DNA of 64,000 nucleotides. Source: Firmicutes bacterium HGW-Firmicutes-7 (GTDB lineage: Bacteria; Bacillota; Clostridia; Lachnospirales; Vallitaleaceae). Positions 44,514-53,371 of this stretch are shown here, piece after piece (position 1 is the stretch's first letter; every line of letters starts with the position of its first letter). The stretch is taken from NCBI GenBank assembly GCA_002841375.1, contig PGZO01000004.1, forward strand, positions 124,001 through 188,000, given 5' to 3'. The translations under genes were made by a program, and so were the position numbers. The notes under the pieces were generated by a model, which made no database searches, was not told where the DNA came from, and saw only the letters and a list, made by a program, of their open reading frames with translations.

Positions 44514-44610
44514 GAAAAAAATTAGCTCAAGGGCTTCAAAATGACATCGAAGAAAGAATCTCTATCTGATTGTATACGTTCAATCAGTGATGTCATAATG
44601 AGCCTGAGCT
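44514..44610 (-). terminator. Long compound hairpin with T tract, terminator of the 44667 gene
   Basis: Three nested stems are seen: an outer AGCTCA...TGAGCT-type arm with bulges, a middle ATGACATC / GATGTCAT (44541-44548 and 44589-44596), and an inner CTGATTG / CAATCAG (44566-44572 and 44581-44587). On the minus strand seven Ts follow at 44514-44520. It is much longer than an ordinary terminator. Confidence 0.65.
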
Positions 44611-44666
44611 TGTTGGAAAATTTAACCATATAAAAGAAGTCTTTTAGCTAAAATAAACTAATGGTG

Positions 44667-45356
44667 CTAGAAAATGGCGTTCATGGTATCTAACTTAAAT
44701 TGATCAAATTCAATATGTTGTAATAAGTAATCATATAGCTCATCAATGATAGCAGATGCTGAGTCAGTGTCTTCAGCTTCAATAGCTGCCCTTAGCTCTT
44801 GGTGAAGAGCTTTGATTTCAACAACTTTAGCTTCCCACTCGGAGTTTTCATCTAAGATAGCAGCTTTATAAGCATCTGTAAGGGTAGTAAAGGCAGTTTT
44901 GCTATCTTTTAGGAAAGTTTTCAAGCTTTCTCGAGCTTCTTTCCATGTAATTTCACCTGCTGTAGCTTGGGCAAAAAGATCTGATTTTAACACTTCAAGT
45001 GCAGCCTTTGTTTCGTCACTATAAGTTGTTCTTATTCTAGTTCTTGTGGTGAATAATTCTGCATGAAGTGCATCGTGAGTATCAAAGGCTGCTTCATAAG
45101 AGCTTAATAAATCAGGCGAAAATTGTGCAACAATTTCTAAGTACTTATCATTTCTTGTTTGTCTTTCAGTTTGACGTCTAGTCCATTTTGTTTGAGCTTC
45201 ATCAAAACGTGCATCTTGTTTTTCTTCTAATTCCGATAGAAAGCCGTTTGACCTATCCTCTGGTGTTGGGTTAGGTGTTGTCCTTTCGGCTGCATTAATC
45301 ACCATTGTAGAAGAAAACATTAAAACCATTGCTAAAACTATTAATAATTTTTTCAT
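44667..45356 (-). CDS. Exported helical protein of unknown function
   Basis: I do not recognise a family. The 229-residue precursor has a signal peptide (MKKLLIVLAMVLMFSSTMVI, then NAA, a likely cleavage site). The mature protein is highly charged and helical, with an Arg/Gln/Thr-rich stretch (TKWTRRQTERQTRNDKYLEI), no cysteines and no membrane segment. Layout and composition recall the exported protein at 42009. It is divergent from the OmpR-type regulator with paired direct repeats between them, and a TATAAT (forward 45390-45395) and RBS GAGGAGTGATTTAA precede it. It may be the output or an extracellular modulator of the two-component system. Confidence 0.8.
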   Translation of the reverse strand: MKKLLIVLAMVLMFSSTMVINAAERTTPNPTPEDRSNGFLSELEEKQDARFDEAQTKWTRRQTERQTRNDKYLEIVAQFSPDLLSSYEAAFDTHDALHAELFTTRTRIRTTYSDETKAALEVLKSDLFAQATAGEITWKEARESLKTFLKDSKTAFTTLTDAYKAAILDENSEWEAKVVEIKALHQELRAAIEAEDTDSASAIIDELYDYLLQHIEFDQFKLDTMNAIF

Positions 45357-45428
45357 TTAAATCACTCCTCTGTTTTATTTGATAAGCTTATTATAATCTC
45401 CGAATTAAGGAAAAAATGGGTATACATG

Positions 45429-45446
45429 TATGAAAAGTGTATGAAA
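45429..45446. promoter_or_regulatory. Direct-repeat regulator site between the exported protein and the response regulator genes
   Basis: TATGAAA is repeated exactly at 45429 and 45440, 11 bases apart. It lies upstream of the minus-strand promoter for the exported protein and about 24 bases upstream of the plus-strand promoter for the regulator. The spacing fits OmpR/PhoB-type dimers. Confidence 0.7.
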
Positions 45447-45469
45447 TGATCATACGTAATCCTTAGACC

Positions 45470-45498
45470 TTGTGAATTTCAATAAAAGTATATATAAT
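45470..45498 (+). promoter_or_regulatory. Promoter of the OmpR-type response regulator
   Basis: TTGTGA and TATAAT are separated by 17 bases, about 43 bases before the GTG start codon. Confidence 0.7.
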
Positions 45499-45540
45499 GA
45501 AAAGACAAAGCAATCCTAAGAAATAAGGAGGCTAATAAAA

Positions 45541-46239
45541 GTGAAACATATTTTTGTTGTTGATGACGATAAAGAAATTCGATTTCTCATAAAGAAGTAC
45601 CTTGAAAAAGAGAACTTTAAGGTCACAGATTTTTCTGACGCTACGTTGGTTTATTCCGAGATAAAAAGACTGTTACCTGATCTGATCATATTAGATATTA
45701 TGATGCCAAGTATTGATGGCATTGAACTCTGCAAAAAGATAAGGAAGGATTATGACTTGCCTATTATTTTTGTTTCTGCTAGAGGAGAAGAAGTAGACCG
45801 CATTATTGGTCTAGAAGTGGGAGGGGATGATTATCTTGCAAAACCTTTTAGTCCCAGAGAGTTACTGGCAAGAATAAAAAACATTTTCCGAAGATTGGAT
45901 AAGGCGAGTGATAATCGTGGGGAATTAGAAAAATCCGTTAAGATCAGCAATACAACGCTTTCTTTCTCTACAAGACTTGTAGAGATCAATGGTTCGGAAA
46001 TTAGCCTTACGGTAAAAGAATTTGATATATTAAAGCTTATGATGGAGAATCAAAACAATGCTTTCAATCGAGATCAGCTCCTTGAAAAAGTTTGGGGTTA
46101 CGATTTTGCTGGAGAAGGTCGAGTTGTTGATGATGTGATAAAGAGGATTAGAAAGAAACTGAATGATTCAGGAAGTGAGATGGAGATTTTGACAGTTTGG
46201 GGTTATGGCTATAAAATTGAAAGCTTAAAAAGTTACTAA
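45541..46239 (+). CDS. OmpR-family response regulator
   Basis: The 232-residue protein starts at GTG behind AAGGAGGCTAATAAAA. The receiver domain (1-120) has VVDDDKEI, the phosphorylated Asp in LIILDIMMPSIDG, FVSARGEE with the switch residue and LAKPFSPRELLARI with the Lys. The C-terminal winged helix has LTVKEFDILKLMMENQN and VDDVIKRIRKKL. The partner kinase is probably the one at 42980. It is followed by an unrelated LytS/LytTR pair on the same strand. Confidence 0.92.
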   Translation: MKHIFVVDDDKEIRFLIKKYLEKENFKVTDFSDATLVYSEIKRLLPDLIILDIMMPSIDGIELCKKIRKDYDLPIIFVSARGEEVDRIIGLEVGGDDYLAKPFSPRELLARIKNIFRRLDKASDNRGELEKSVKISNTTLSFSTRLVEINGSEISLTVKEFDILKLMMENQNNAFNRDQLLEKVWGYDFAGEGRVVDDVIKRIRKKLNDSGSEMEILTVWGYGYKIESLKSY

Positions 46240-46276
46240 AGAAAGAATAATCACTGAATAGGATGTGAAAGATATT

Positions 46277-47962
46277 ATGCTTATCGAGTTAACACATAGT
46301 CTAATAAACAAGCTAGGTATTATCGTCTTATCTGCTTTTATGTTATCAAAATCAAAGTTATTTAAACGTTATATATTAAAAGAGAAACTAACCCTAAGGG
46401 ACAAAATCATTTTCTCCCTTTTATTTGGTATGGTAGGAATAATAGGCACATATTCTGGAATTCCCATTGATGATGCCATTGCAAATTCTCGTTCTATTGG
46501 CGTTATTGTTGCAGGACTTTTTGGCGGACCAGCAGTTGGAATTGGAGCAGGTTTAATTGCAGGCATACACCGAATGGTAATACCGTTAGGAAGATTTACT
46601 GCAATCGCCTGTGGTATTTCGACCATTTTAGGTGGTGTGATCGCAGGATATCTCAAAAAGTATGTGGATACTAAACCCAAAAAGTGGATGTGGGGTTTCT
46701 TAATAGCTGCAGTCATTGAGTCGGTACAAATGATCATTATATTAATTATCGCTAGACCTTTTGACCAGGCGCTTAGCTTGGTTCAACTCATATTTTTACC
46801 CATGACTTTTATCAACGCTGCTGGTACAGCCGCCTTTATACTTTTAATACAGCAAATACACGAAGAAAATGAGCGTGCAGGTGCTGTGAAAGCCCAGCTA
46901 GCACTTAGTATAGCTACGCAAACATTACCTATTTTAAGAAATGGTCTAAGTCAAAAATCGAGTCAAGCTGCTGCTAAAATAATCTATGAAGCTACTGGTG
47001 TAGATGCAGTTTCTTTCACCAATACCCAGTCTATTTTAGCACATATAGGTGTCGGTACTGATCACCATAAAGTAGGTGATTTGATTCATACAAATATTAC
47101 TAAGAAGGCCATACTTTTAAAGCAGTGTATGATTGGACAGGACAAAACGGACATTGAATGCCACAAGACTTCCTGCAAATTAAAAGCCTGTATCGTTGTT
47201 CCTTTATATATAAAAGATACGATCATAGGTACTTTAAAACTCTATAAGACGATCGAAAACAGTATTACATCCTTAGATATTGAGTTAGCCAAGGGATTAG
47301 CACATCTTTTTTCTACCCAACTTGAGTTGAGTGAAATCTACTATCAAAAAGAACTATTAAACAAAGCTGAGATTAAAGCTTTGCAGGCACAAATTCAACC
47401 ACACTTTCTCTTCAACGCGTTAAACACGATTGTATCTTTTTGCAGAACAGATGCGCTTAAAGCAAGGGATTTACTCATGCAACTCAGTTTTTATTTAAGA
47501 AACAGTTTTAAAACAACAGGAGATTTAATTCCGTTAGCCCAAGAATTAAAGCATATTGAAAGCTACTTAAGTATAGAACAAGCTCGGTTTTCTGAAAGGC
47601 TTGAGGTAAAATATAATGTAGATCCTAGTATAGATTGCCTTATTCCACCATTAATTTTACAGCCAATTGTTGAAAATGCGCTCAAGCACGGTTTAATGTC
47701 AACCAAGCAGGGCGGAAAACTAGAAATTAATGCTTATAAAAACGAGGTTGGTGTATACGTACAAATTAAGGATAATGGAATCGGAATGACCCCGCAAAAA
47801 ATAAAAGCAATCTTAGAAGGTACTGACTTAACGGCGGGTATCGGTATTCAAAATGTTAATAACCGGCTTAAGAGTATTTATGGGACTACTCTGCAAATTG
47901 AAAGTCTGGTAAATCAAGGCACTTCAATTCAATTAATTTTTTCTCAAGGAGGCGAAGATTAA
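46277..47962 (+). CDS. LytS/BtsS-type sensor histidine kinase
   Basis: I take the ATG at 46277 as start (561 residues), with AGGATGTGA as RBS; a GTG at 46265 is the alternative. The N-terminal 200 residues form a 5TM-5TMR_LYT membrane domain (GTYSGIPIDDAIANSRSIG, GGPAVGIGAGLIAGIHR). A GAF-like domain follows with a cysteine-rich ECHKTSCKLKAC. The kinase core has IQPHFLFNALNTIVSFCR with the phosphorylated His and IVENALKHG, DNGIGM. Kinases of this type sense pyruvate (BtsS, YpdA) or cell-envelope changes. The LytTR partner and a CstA-family carrier follow directly, which favours a nutrient role. Confidence 0.9.
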   Translation: MLIELTHSLINKLGIIVLSAFMLSKSKLFKRYILKEKLTLRDKIIFSLLFGMVGIIGTYSGIPIDDAIANSRSIGVIVAGLFGGPAVGIGAGLIAGIHRMVIPLGRFTAIACGISTILGGVIAGYLKKYVDTKPKKWMWGFLIAAVIESVQMIIILIIARPFDQALSLVQLIFLPMTFINAAGTAAFILLIQQIHEENERAGAVKAQLALSIATQTLPILRNGLSQKSSQAAAKIIYEATGVDAVSFTNTQSILAHIGVGTDHHKVGDLIHTNITKKAILLKQCMIGQDKTDIECHKTSCKLKACIVVPLYIKDTIIGTLKLYKTIENSITSLDIELAKGLAHLFSTQLELSEIYYQKELLNKAEIKALQAQIQPHFLFNALNTIVSFCRTDALKARDLLMQLSFYLRNSFKTTGDLIPLAQELKHIESYLSIEQARFSERLEVKYNVDPSIDCLIPPLILQPIVENALKHGLMSTKQGGKLEINAYKNEVGVYVQIKDNGIGMTPQKIKAILEGTDLTAGIGIQNVNNRLKSIYGTTLQIESLVNQGTSIQLIFSQGGED

Positions 47963-48720
47963 TGATTAAGATCGTATTAGTAGATGATGAAAGACCTGCG
48001 TTAGAGGAATTAACTTATTTGCTTAATGAGTATGATTTTATTCATATTGTTGGTGCCTATACAGATCCAAAGGTTGCACTAGAAGTACTTCATAATACGA
48101 AGGTAGATGCAGCCTTTATTGATATATCTATGCCTGAAATGGATGGCTTTATGTTGGCAGGAGCCTTAATGAAATTTCCATCTCCACCACTTATTGTATT
48201 TGCAACTGCGTTTGACGATTTTGCAATACAAGCCTTTGAGATTCACGCAGTAGATTATATATTAAAACCGTTAAGTGAAGAGCGTTTAGATCGTACAATC
48301 CAACATATTGAAGAACAACTGAAACATAAAGGCAATCATTTAGCGCCAATTAAGGAATTAATATCTACTAATCAAAATCCCGAAAAATATGAGAAATTAC
48401 CTGTTTGGAAAAATGACCGTATTTATTTGATTAATAAGGCAGATATTCTCTATTGTACAACGAATGGCAGTGAAACTATTATTGTTACAAAAAAAGAACG
48501 TTATATTGTATTAGATACTTTGAGTGCACTGGAAGCACAGTTAGATGATCAGGCATTCTTTCGATGTCATAGAAGCTATATTATAAGATTAGATGCCATT
48601 GAAGAAGTCATTCCTTGGTTTAACAACACCTTTGAAGTCAGATTTTTACAGTGTGAGGAGAATGTGCCAATTAGTCGGCGAAATACGAAGACTTTTAAAG
48701 CCTTAATTAATATGAAGTGA
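47962..48720 (+). CDS. LytTR-family response regulator
   Basis: The 252-residue regulator overlaps the kinase stop by one base. The receiver domain has IVLVDDERPALEEL, DAAFIDISMPEMDGF with the phosphorylated Asp, FATAFDDFAIQAFEIHAVDYILKP, and the C-terminal LytTR DNA-binding domain has NDRIYLINKADILYCTT, FFRCHRSYIIRLDAIEEV and NVPISRRNTKTFK. It is the BtsR-like partner of the preceding kinase. A CCGTTTA word at 48763-48769 before cstA resembles a half-site of LytTR operators. Confidence 0.92.
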   Translation: MIKIVLVDDERPALEELTYLLNEYDFIHIVGAYTDPKVALEVLHNTKVDAAFIDISMPEMDGFMLAGALMKFPSPPLIVFATAFDDFAIQAFEIHAVDYILKPLSEERLDRTIQHIEEQLKHKGNHLAPIKELISTNQNPEKYEKLPVWKNDRIYLINKADILYCTTNGSETIIVTKKERYIVLDTLSALEAQLDDQAFFRCHRSYIIRLDAIEEVIPWFNNTFEVRFLQCEENVPISRRNTKTFKALINMK

Positions 48721-48777
48721 AGTACCTGTACATTATTAACAATTAAATCTAATTATATCAATACCGTTTAGCAACTA

Positions 48778-48804
48778 ATCACAACCACTTAGGTTGTGAT
48801 TTTT
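48778..48804 (+). terminator. Terminator between the LytTR gene and cstA
   Basis: ATCACAACC and GGTTGTGAT pair perfectly around a five-base loop and run into TTTTT. cstA must therefore have its own promoter, for which the AT-rich 48805-48870 stretch with a TATAAT at 48841 is a candidate. Confidence 0.88.
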
Positions 48805-48883
48805 GACTTTGGGCGTAAATATCTCTAAATATAACTACTTTATAATATAATCATTCTACAAACCAATTCTAAGGAGGATTACT

Positions 48884-50302
48884 ATGATTTCTTTTTTGCT
48901 ATCCGTAATAGCTTTAATATTAGGGTATGTTTTTTATGGTAAGTTTGTTGAAAAAATATTTGGAGCAGATGCGAATAAGCCTACGCCAGCTGTTTCAATG
49001 GCTGACGGAGTGGATTACGTTCCAATTGATACGAAGAAGGCATTTTTGATTCAATTTCTTAACATTGCAGGCCTTGGCCCAATTTTTGGTGCCGTTGCTG
49101 GTGCGTATTGGGGACCTTCTGCATTTTTATGGATCGTTCTTGGCTCAATTTTTGCAGGTGCAACACATGACTATTTCGCTGGTATGCTTTCAGTGCGACA
49201 CAATGGAGAGACTTTCGCTGAAATCGTAGGACATTATTTAGGCACCTCAGCTAAAAATGCTATGCGTATATTTTCTGTTGTACTACTCATCTTAGTTGGG
49301 GTTGTTTTCGTTAATGGACCAGCTGGGTTACTTGAAAATCTAACGGGGATCCCTAGATTAGCATGGGTAGGATTTATTATCGTGTATTACTTATTAGCTA
49401 CAGTTTTACCTATTGACAAAATTATCGGTAGAATTTATCCAATATTTGGTGCTACGCTACTAATTATGGGTATTGGCATTATCTTAGGTATTTTTCTTAA
49501 AGGGTATACCATTCCTGAAATACAATTTAATAACTTACATCCTACTGGAAAAGCAATATTTCCATATCTATTTATAACGATTGCATGTGGTGCAATTAGT
49601 GGTTTCCATGCAACGCAATCACCGATTATGGCACGTTGTATTTCGAATGAAGACCAGGGGCGTAAAATCTTTTATGGCGCGATGATTACAGAAGGGATCA
49701 TTGCATTAATTTGGGCAGCAGCTGCTATGACTTTCTTTGGTAGCACGGCGACGCTAGCTGAGGCTGGTGCTGCAGCAGTTGTTGTTAATACCATTTCAGT
49801 TTCCTTATTGGGTACCTTTGGTGGTGCTTTAGCAATTATTGGTGTTGTAGCATGTCCAATCACCTCTGGGGATACAGCGTTTAGAAGTGCACGTTTAGCA
49901 ATTGCAGATGCAATCAAATTCAAACAAATAAAATTACGCAATCGTTTTATCATTGCGGTTCCCCTCTTTGCAATAGGTGTTGAGCTATGCTTTATTGATT
50001 TTGCAATCATTTGGCGCTATTTTGCTTGGGCGAACCAAACTTTAGCCATGGTTATGTTATGGGCTGCTGGAAGTTATTTGGTACAAAATAAGAAATTTCA
50101 TTACATATGTTCCATTCCTGCAGCTTTTATGACTGCGGTTACGGTTACTTATATCCTTATTGCGCCAGAGGGCTTGAAATTATCACCAAGTATTGGCTAT
50201 CCTGTGGGAATACTAACTGCAGTAGTGGCTTTAATCTTCTTCTTGTTCAAAGCCTCTAAGCGATCAAAAAGTGGCTATGATGAAGCAGTTCAAACGGTTT
50301 AA
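48884..50302 (+). CDS. cstA: CstA-family carbon starvation/pyruvate transporter
   Basis: The 472-residue multi-span membrane protein has the CstA signatures NIAGLGPIFGAVAGAYWGPSA, VLGSIFAGATHDYFAGMLSVRHNG, CGAISGFHATQSPIMAR and ACPITSGDTAFRSARL. It is the short form of the family, without the long C-terminal part of E. coli CstA. Family members CstA and BtsT (YjiY) import pyruvate and peptides; BtsT is controlled by the LytS-type BtsSR system. The LytS/LytTR genes just upstream suggest the same logic here. RBS AAGGAGGATTACT. Confidence 0.9.
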   Translation: MISFLLSVIALILGYVFYGKFVEKIFGADANKPTPAVSMADGVDYVPIDTKKAFLIQFLNIAGLGPIFGAVAGAYWGPSAFLWIVLGSIFAGATHDYFAGMLSVRHNGETFAEIVGHYLGTSAKNAMRIFSVVLLILVGVVFVNGPAGLLENLTGIPRLAWVGFIIVYYLLATVLPIDKIIGRIYPIFGATLLIMGIGIILGIFLKGYTIPEIQFNNLHPTGKAIFPYLFITIACGAISGFHATQSPIMARCISNEDQGRKIFYGAMITEGIIALIWAAAAMTFFGSTATLAEAGAAAVVVNTISVSLLGTFGGALAIIGVVACPITSGDTAFRSARLAIADAIKFKQIKLRNRFIIAVPLFAIGVELCFIDFAIIWRYFAWANQTLAMVMLWAAGSYLVQNKKFHYICSIPAAFMTAVTVTYILIAPEGLKLSPSIGYPVGILTAVVALIFFLFKASKRSKSGYDEAVQTV

Positions 50303-50948
50303 CAAACAATATCTTCGTTCTAAATTAAGTACAGGAGCAAGCTACACTGAGATTTATATTTCAATATTAATTCTAATTGGCATTATTATTCTCTCAGTAA
50401 AAGTATTTCATGATCTGTATGAAATGGTTATAACCATATCACAGGGTACTTTCAGTATATCTATAGAATATTTTTTATCTACTGCATTAGAATTGATTAT
50501 CGGAATAGAGTTCGTTAAGATGCTAGCAAAGCACACGCCTTCAAGTGTTATAGAAGTATTACTCTTTGCTATAGCTCGGAAACTTATTACACATCATGGT
50601 ACCATGCTTGAATCTTTAATAGGGGTTATTGCAATACTTTTACTTTTTGCCATAAAAAAATATTTGATTCAACCTATTAGCGTATCCACCTCAGATGCAA
50701 TTATTGTTAATGGTGCACTAAGTACCGAAGAACTGAATACAGCCTACGGTACAGAAATAGATGTCAAATATGGCAATACTATAGCAGGTATTATTTCAAA
50801 TATGGCTAATTTAAATAATCAGTGTATTCAACCCGGACTAAAGGTTGTTCTTGGAAATAACAAGTTTGAAGTGTATACAATGGATGCTAAATTAATTAAA
50901 CAGGTTAAGATGTCTCTATTAACCAATGAAAATGATAAGCTCGCCTAA
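50280..50948 (+). CDS. PsiE-like membrane protein with C-terminal CorC/HlyC-like domain
   Basis: The start is uncertain: adjacent ATGs at 50277 and 50280 (222-223 residues) overlap the cstA end, without a strong RBS, so translation is probably coupled. The first 140 residues hold about four membrane helices with a PsiE-like core (TALELIIGIEFVKMLAKHTP, SVIEVLLFAIARKLITHH, IAILLLFAIKKYL). The last 75 residues (DAIIVNGALSTEELNTAYG, DVKYGNTIAGIISN, KFEVYTMDAKLIKQVKM) resemble the transporter-associated CorC_HlyC domain. The gene may encode an accessory subunit of the CstA carrier. Function is unknown. Confidence 0.75.
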   Translation: MKQFKRFNKQYLRSKLSTGASYTEIYISILILIGIIILSVKVFHDLYEMVITISQGTFSISIEYFLSTALELIIGIEFVKMLAKHTPSSVIEVLLFAIARKLITHHGTMLESLIGVIAILLLFAIKKYLIQPISVSTSDAIIVNGALSTEELNTAYGTEIDVKYGNTIAGIISNMANLNNQCIQPGLKVVLGNNKFEVYTMDAKLIKQVKMSLLTNENDKLA

Positions 50949-50965
50949 GATTAGGTGAGCTTATC
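50934..50965. terminator. Terminator overlapping the end of the PsiE-like gene
   Basis: GATAAGCTCGCCTAA pairs with TTAGGTGAGCTTATC with one mismatch around a two-base loop. The stop codon at 50946-50948 lies inside the stem. It separates convergent genes. Confidence 0.8.
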
Positions 50966-51009
50966 GCTATATTGTGATTAAGTACCCAATAAGGAGATGA
51001 TTTTTCAAA

Positions 51010-52233
51010 CTACTTTGCTTCAAAGACAGGAACTTTGCTATATTGATAGCCTATTGAACTCAATCCAGTTACAATCACCAAGAATATCCATGAAATGACA
51101 GAAGAAAAGAAGAGTAGTGAGCCCAACATCAGCATTAATAAAACAATTACACCTTTCATCAAAATGCTTTTCATATAACGAAAGCTAGCGAAAAGGCCAA
51201 GAAGTGCATTGCTGATAAAAAACATATTTGCAATCCCAACGATCCATTCAAGGTTAATCCAACTCATTGCCACACAACCTAAAATAAGTATATGCACCAA
51301 AGTCAATGTAACTAAAGAAGCATGAGGTTTTGTGAAGAATTGAGGTAACTGACCGATTTTCGCACGTGAAGTCATTTGTCTTTCTACAGCGCCTACAAAC
51401 ATGAGGATTGTGCACACACATAAGCAGGCAGCAAGTACTGAGAAAATAATGTTAGACCAAGAACCGAAAAAGGGTACAAGTAAAACCTGAAGTTGAATAT
51501 CCGCCGAAGCATCTAAATAATAGTTTTGTAAAGCAAAGGTTGTAACCAAATAAACCAATATGATTGCCACGAGACTTACCTTCATGGCACGCAGGATTGT
51601 TTTAGTGGGATTTTTAACGTCCTCTATGTAATTACCAATAATTTCCCAACCTATGATCGACCAGAAAACAAGTAAAAGTGTATAGCCAAGCTCCCGAAGG
51701 GGTGGCCGACCAACAGGCAGTTGAATATGATCCACACTTGTAAGAATACCTATCCCCCCACTGACGAGAAGTAGCGCGGTTACAGTGGAAAGGATTAAGA
51801 CGAGACGTCCTACTGATGAAATACCCATAGCAATAATAAGTGCACAGAGAAGGAGCAGTACAAAAGCAATTATAAGCTCATTTGCAATCCAAGGTGCCAA
51901 GAAGCCTTTTAGAAAGCTTGCAGCTGTAAGAATAACTGCAATGGGTCCAAAGCATACGGCTGCTGTCAAATAATTGGAAGCTAATTCACGAAAACGATCT
52001 CCTAAAACTTGACCAATAACAAGACTCATGCCCTCGTTACTGGTGGTTAGTAAGGTCATTTTAACAAATATATAAGCAAAGATACTACCAATTATCATGA
52101 TAATAACCCAAGCCCATATTGCATAGTGCCCTAAGGCGTTAAAGGCAAGGGGCGGGAGAAAAATAATTCCAGAACCTAGAATTGGCCCGATCATAAGACC
52201 GCTTAAGGTCCAGGTGTTTAATTGTTTTTTCAT
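51010..52233 (-). CDS. APC-superfamily amino acid permease
   Basis: The 407-residue protein has about 12 hydrophobic segments. The N-terminal LSGLMIGPILGSGIIFLPP is the TM1 glycine motif of the amino acid-polyamine-organocation family, and LVFWSIIGWEIIGNYIEDVKNPTKTILRA is the usual TM6 region. It resembles the YjeH branch, whose E. coli member exports methionine and branched-chain amino acids, so export is possible. It is divergent from a LysR gene with a perfect inverted repeat between them, so LysR control is likely. RBS GAGGAGGTAAATCTT... on the minus strand. Confidence 0.85.
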   Translation of the reverse strand: MKKQLNTWTLSGLMIGPILGSGIIFLPPLAFNALGHYAIWAWVIIMIIGSIFAYIFVKMTLLTTSNEGMSLVIGQVLGDRFRELASNYLTAAVCFGPIAVILTAASFLKGFLAPWIANELIIAFVLLLLCALIIAMGISSVGRLVLILSTVTALLLVSGGIGILTSVDHIQLPVGRPPLRELGYTLLLVFWSIIGWEIIGNYIEDVKNPTKTILRAMKVSLVAIILVYLVTTFALQNYYLDASADIQLQVLLVPFFGSWSNIIFSVLAACLCVCTILMFVGAVERQMTSRAKIGQLPQFFTKPHASLVTLTLVHILILGCVAMSWINLEWIVGIANMFFISNALLGLFASFRYMKSILMKGVIVLLMLMLGSLLFFSSVISWIFLVIVTGLSSIGYQYSKVPVFEAK

Positions 52234-52287
52234 AAGATTTACCTCCTCAATGATTATTTATTATACGACGCTACAATCTATTTGTAA

Positions 52288-52317
52288 AATTGAAATAATG
52301 AATTGGGTATTTCAATT
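52288..52317. promoter_or_regulatory. Operator-like inverted repeat between permease and LysR genes
   Basis: AATTGAAATA and TATTTCAATT are perfect 10-base arms around a 10-base spacer. It sits between the two divergent start codons and is the expected type of LysR recognition site. Confidence 0.75.
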
Positions 52318-52370
52318 ATTTCGATAACAGAGTATAATGAAGTTATCACATAATTGGGAGGATAATGACG

Positions 52371-53243
52371 ATGGAAATTAAAAACTTTAGAACCTTTAAA
52401 AAAATAGCCGAACTCGGTAACTTCACCAAAGCAGCGCAAGATCTTGGTTATGCTCAGTCAACCTTAACTTTTCAGATTCAAGCCATTGAAAGCTATTATC
52501 AGAAGCCACTATTTGAGCGAGTAGGTAAGAGGATGGAGCTAACCCAATTTGGACAGCAATTATTGGAGCAGGTTGACTTACTATTAAGTAATTATCAAAA
52601 ACTTGAACAACTTGGGTTGCAGGAAACTAATCCTGAAGGTGTGCTACGAATAGGAGCGCCAGAATCCCTTATGATCTATAGACTTTATCCGATTATCAAA
52701 CAGTACAAACAATTATATCCTAAGGTTGAAATCATTTTTATGGATGGACAATGTAAATTTCTAAGACAACGATTAAATTCAGGTGATTTTGATATAACCT
52801 TTCTCTTACAACCAGAATATAGCTATGGAAATATTAAGACTATTTTACTCAAAAAAGAAACTATGTGTTTAGTGGGGCCATCTGATTTAGTAGGAGAGGA
52901 TTTCCTGCCAGACGCTTCTCAGATGGTACTCTTTACTGAAAAGGAATGTACCTATCGTGAGGTATTCAGTGACTATATGCGGAGCCTTAATTTTTTTCCA
53001 ACGAATATTCTCGAAACAGAAAGTGTCGAAGCTATAAAAAAGTATGTAATCAACGGTCTTGGCATTTCTTATTTACCACTGTATGCTGTTGAGGAGGAAC
53101 TTGCGAACGAGAGAATGCGCATCAAACAGTATGATTCAGGTATTCAACTTTATTCACAAATAGCTTACCATAAAAATAAGTGGCTAAATCCTGCTTTAAC
53201 TGCTTTGATTGAATTAAGTATTGAGCATAGCAAGGGCTGGTGA
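52371..53243 (+). CDS. LysR-family transcriptional regulator
   Basis: The ATG at 52371 lies nine bases after GGGAGG and is preferred over the one at 52365, which is too close; this gives 290 residues. The N-terminal helix-turn-helix reads MEIKNFRTFKKIAELGNFTKAAQDLGYAQSTLTFQI in outline, with NFTKAAQDLGYAQSTLT as the DNA-contacting part. The C-terminal effector domain is type 2 periplasmic-like (LRIGAPESLMIYRLYPIIKQY). It probably controls the divergent permease gene and itself. The ligand is unknown, perhaps an amino acid. Confidence 0.92.
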   Translation: MEIKNFRTFKKIAELGNFTKAAQDLGYAQSTLTFQIQAIESYYQKPLFERVGKRMELTQFGQQLLEQVDLLLSNYQKLEQLGLQETNPEGVLRIGAPESLMIYRLYPIIKQYKQLYPKVEIIFMDGQCKFLRQRLNSGDFDITFLLQPEYSYGNIKTILLKKETMCLVGPSDLVGEDFLPDASQMVLFTEKECTYREVFSDYMRSLNFFPTNILETESVEAIKKYVINGLGISYLPLYAVEEELANERMRIKQYDSGIQLYSQIAYHKNKWLNPALTALIELSIEHSKGW

Positions 53244-53371
53244 TTTGCTAGGATCAACACTAAAGGATTTTTTTAATAGCTTAACACATTTTTTTGTAGT
53301 GTTATTGTACAAGGGAATAATAAATATGATAGAATATAGAAAAAATGAATCTAATGAAGGATGGTGTTAAC

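Noticed and set aside
44541-44640. Short rightward ORF starting MTSKKESLSD in the kinase/exported protein gap
   Set aside because: It lies within the nested hairpin, has no RBS and no recognisable similarity.
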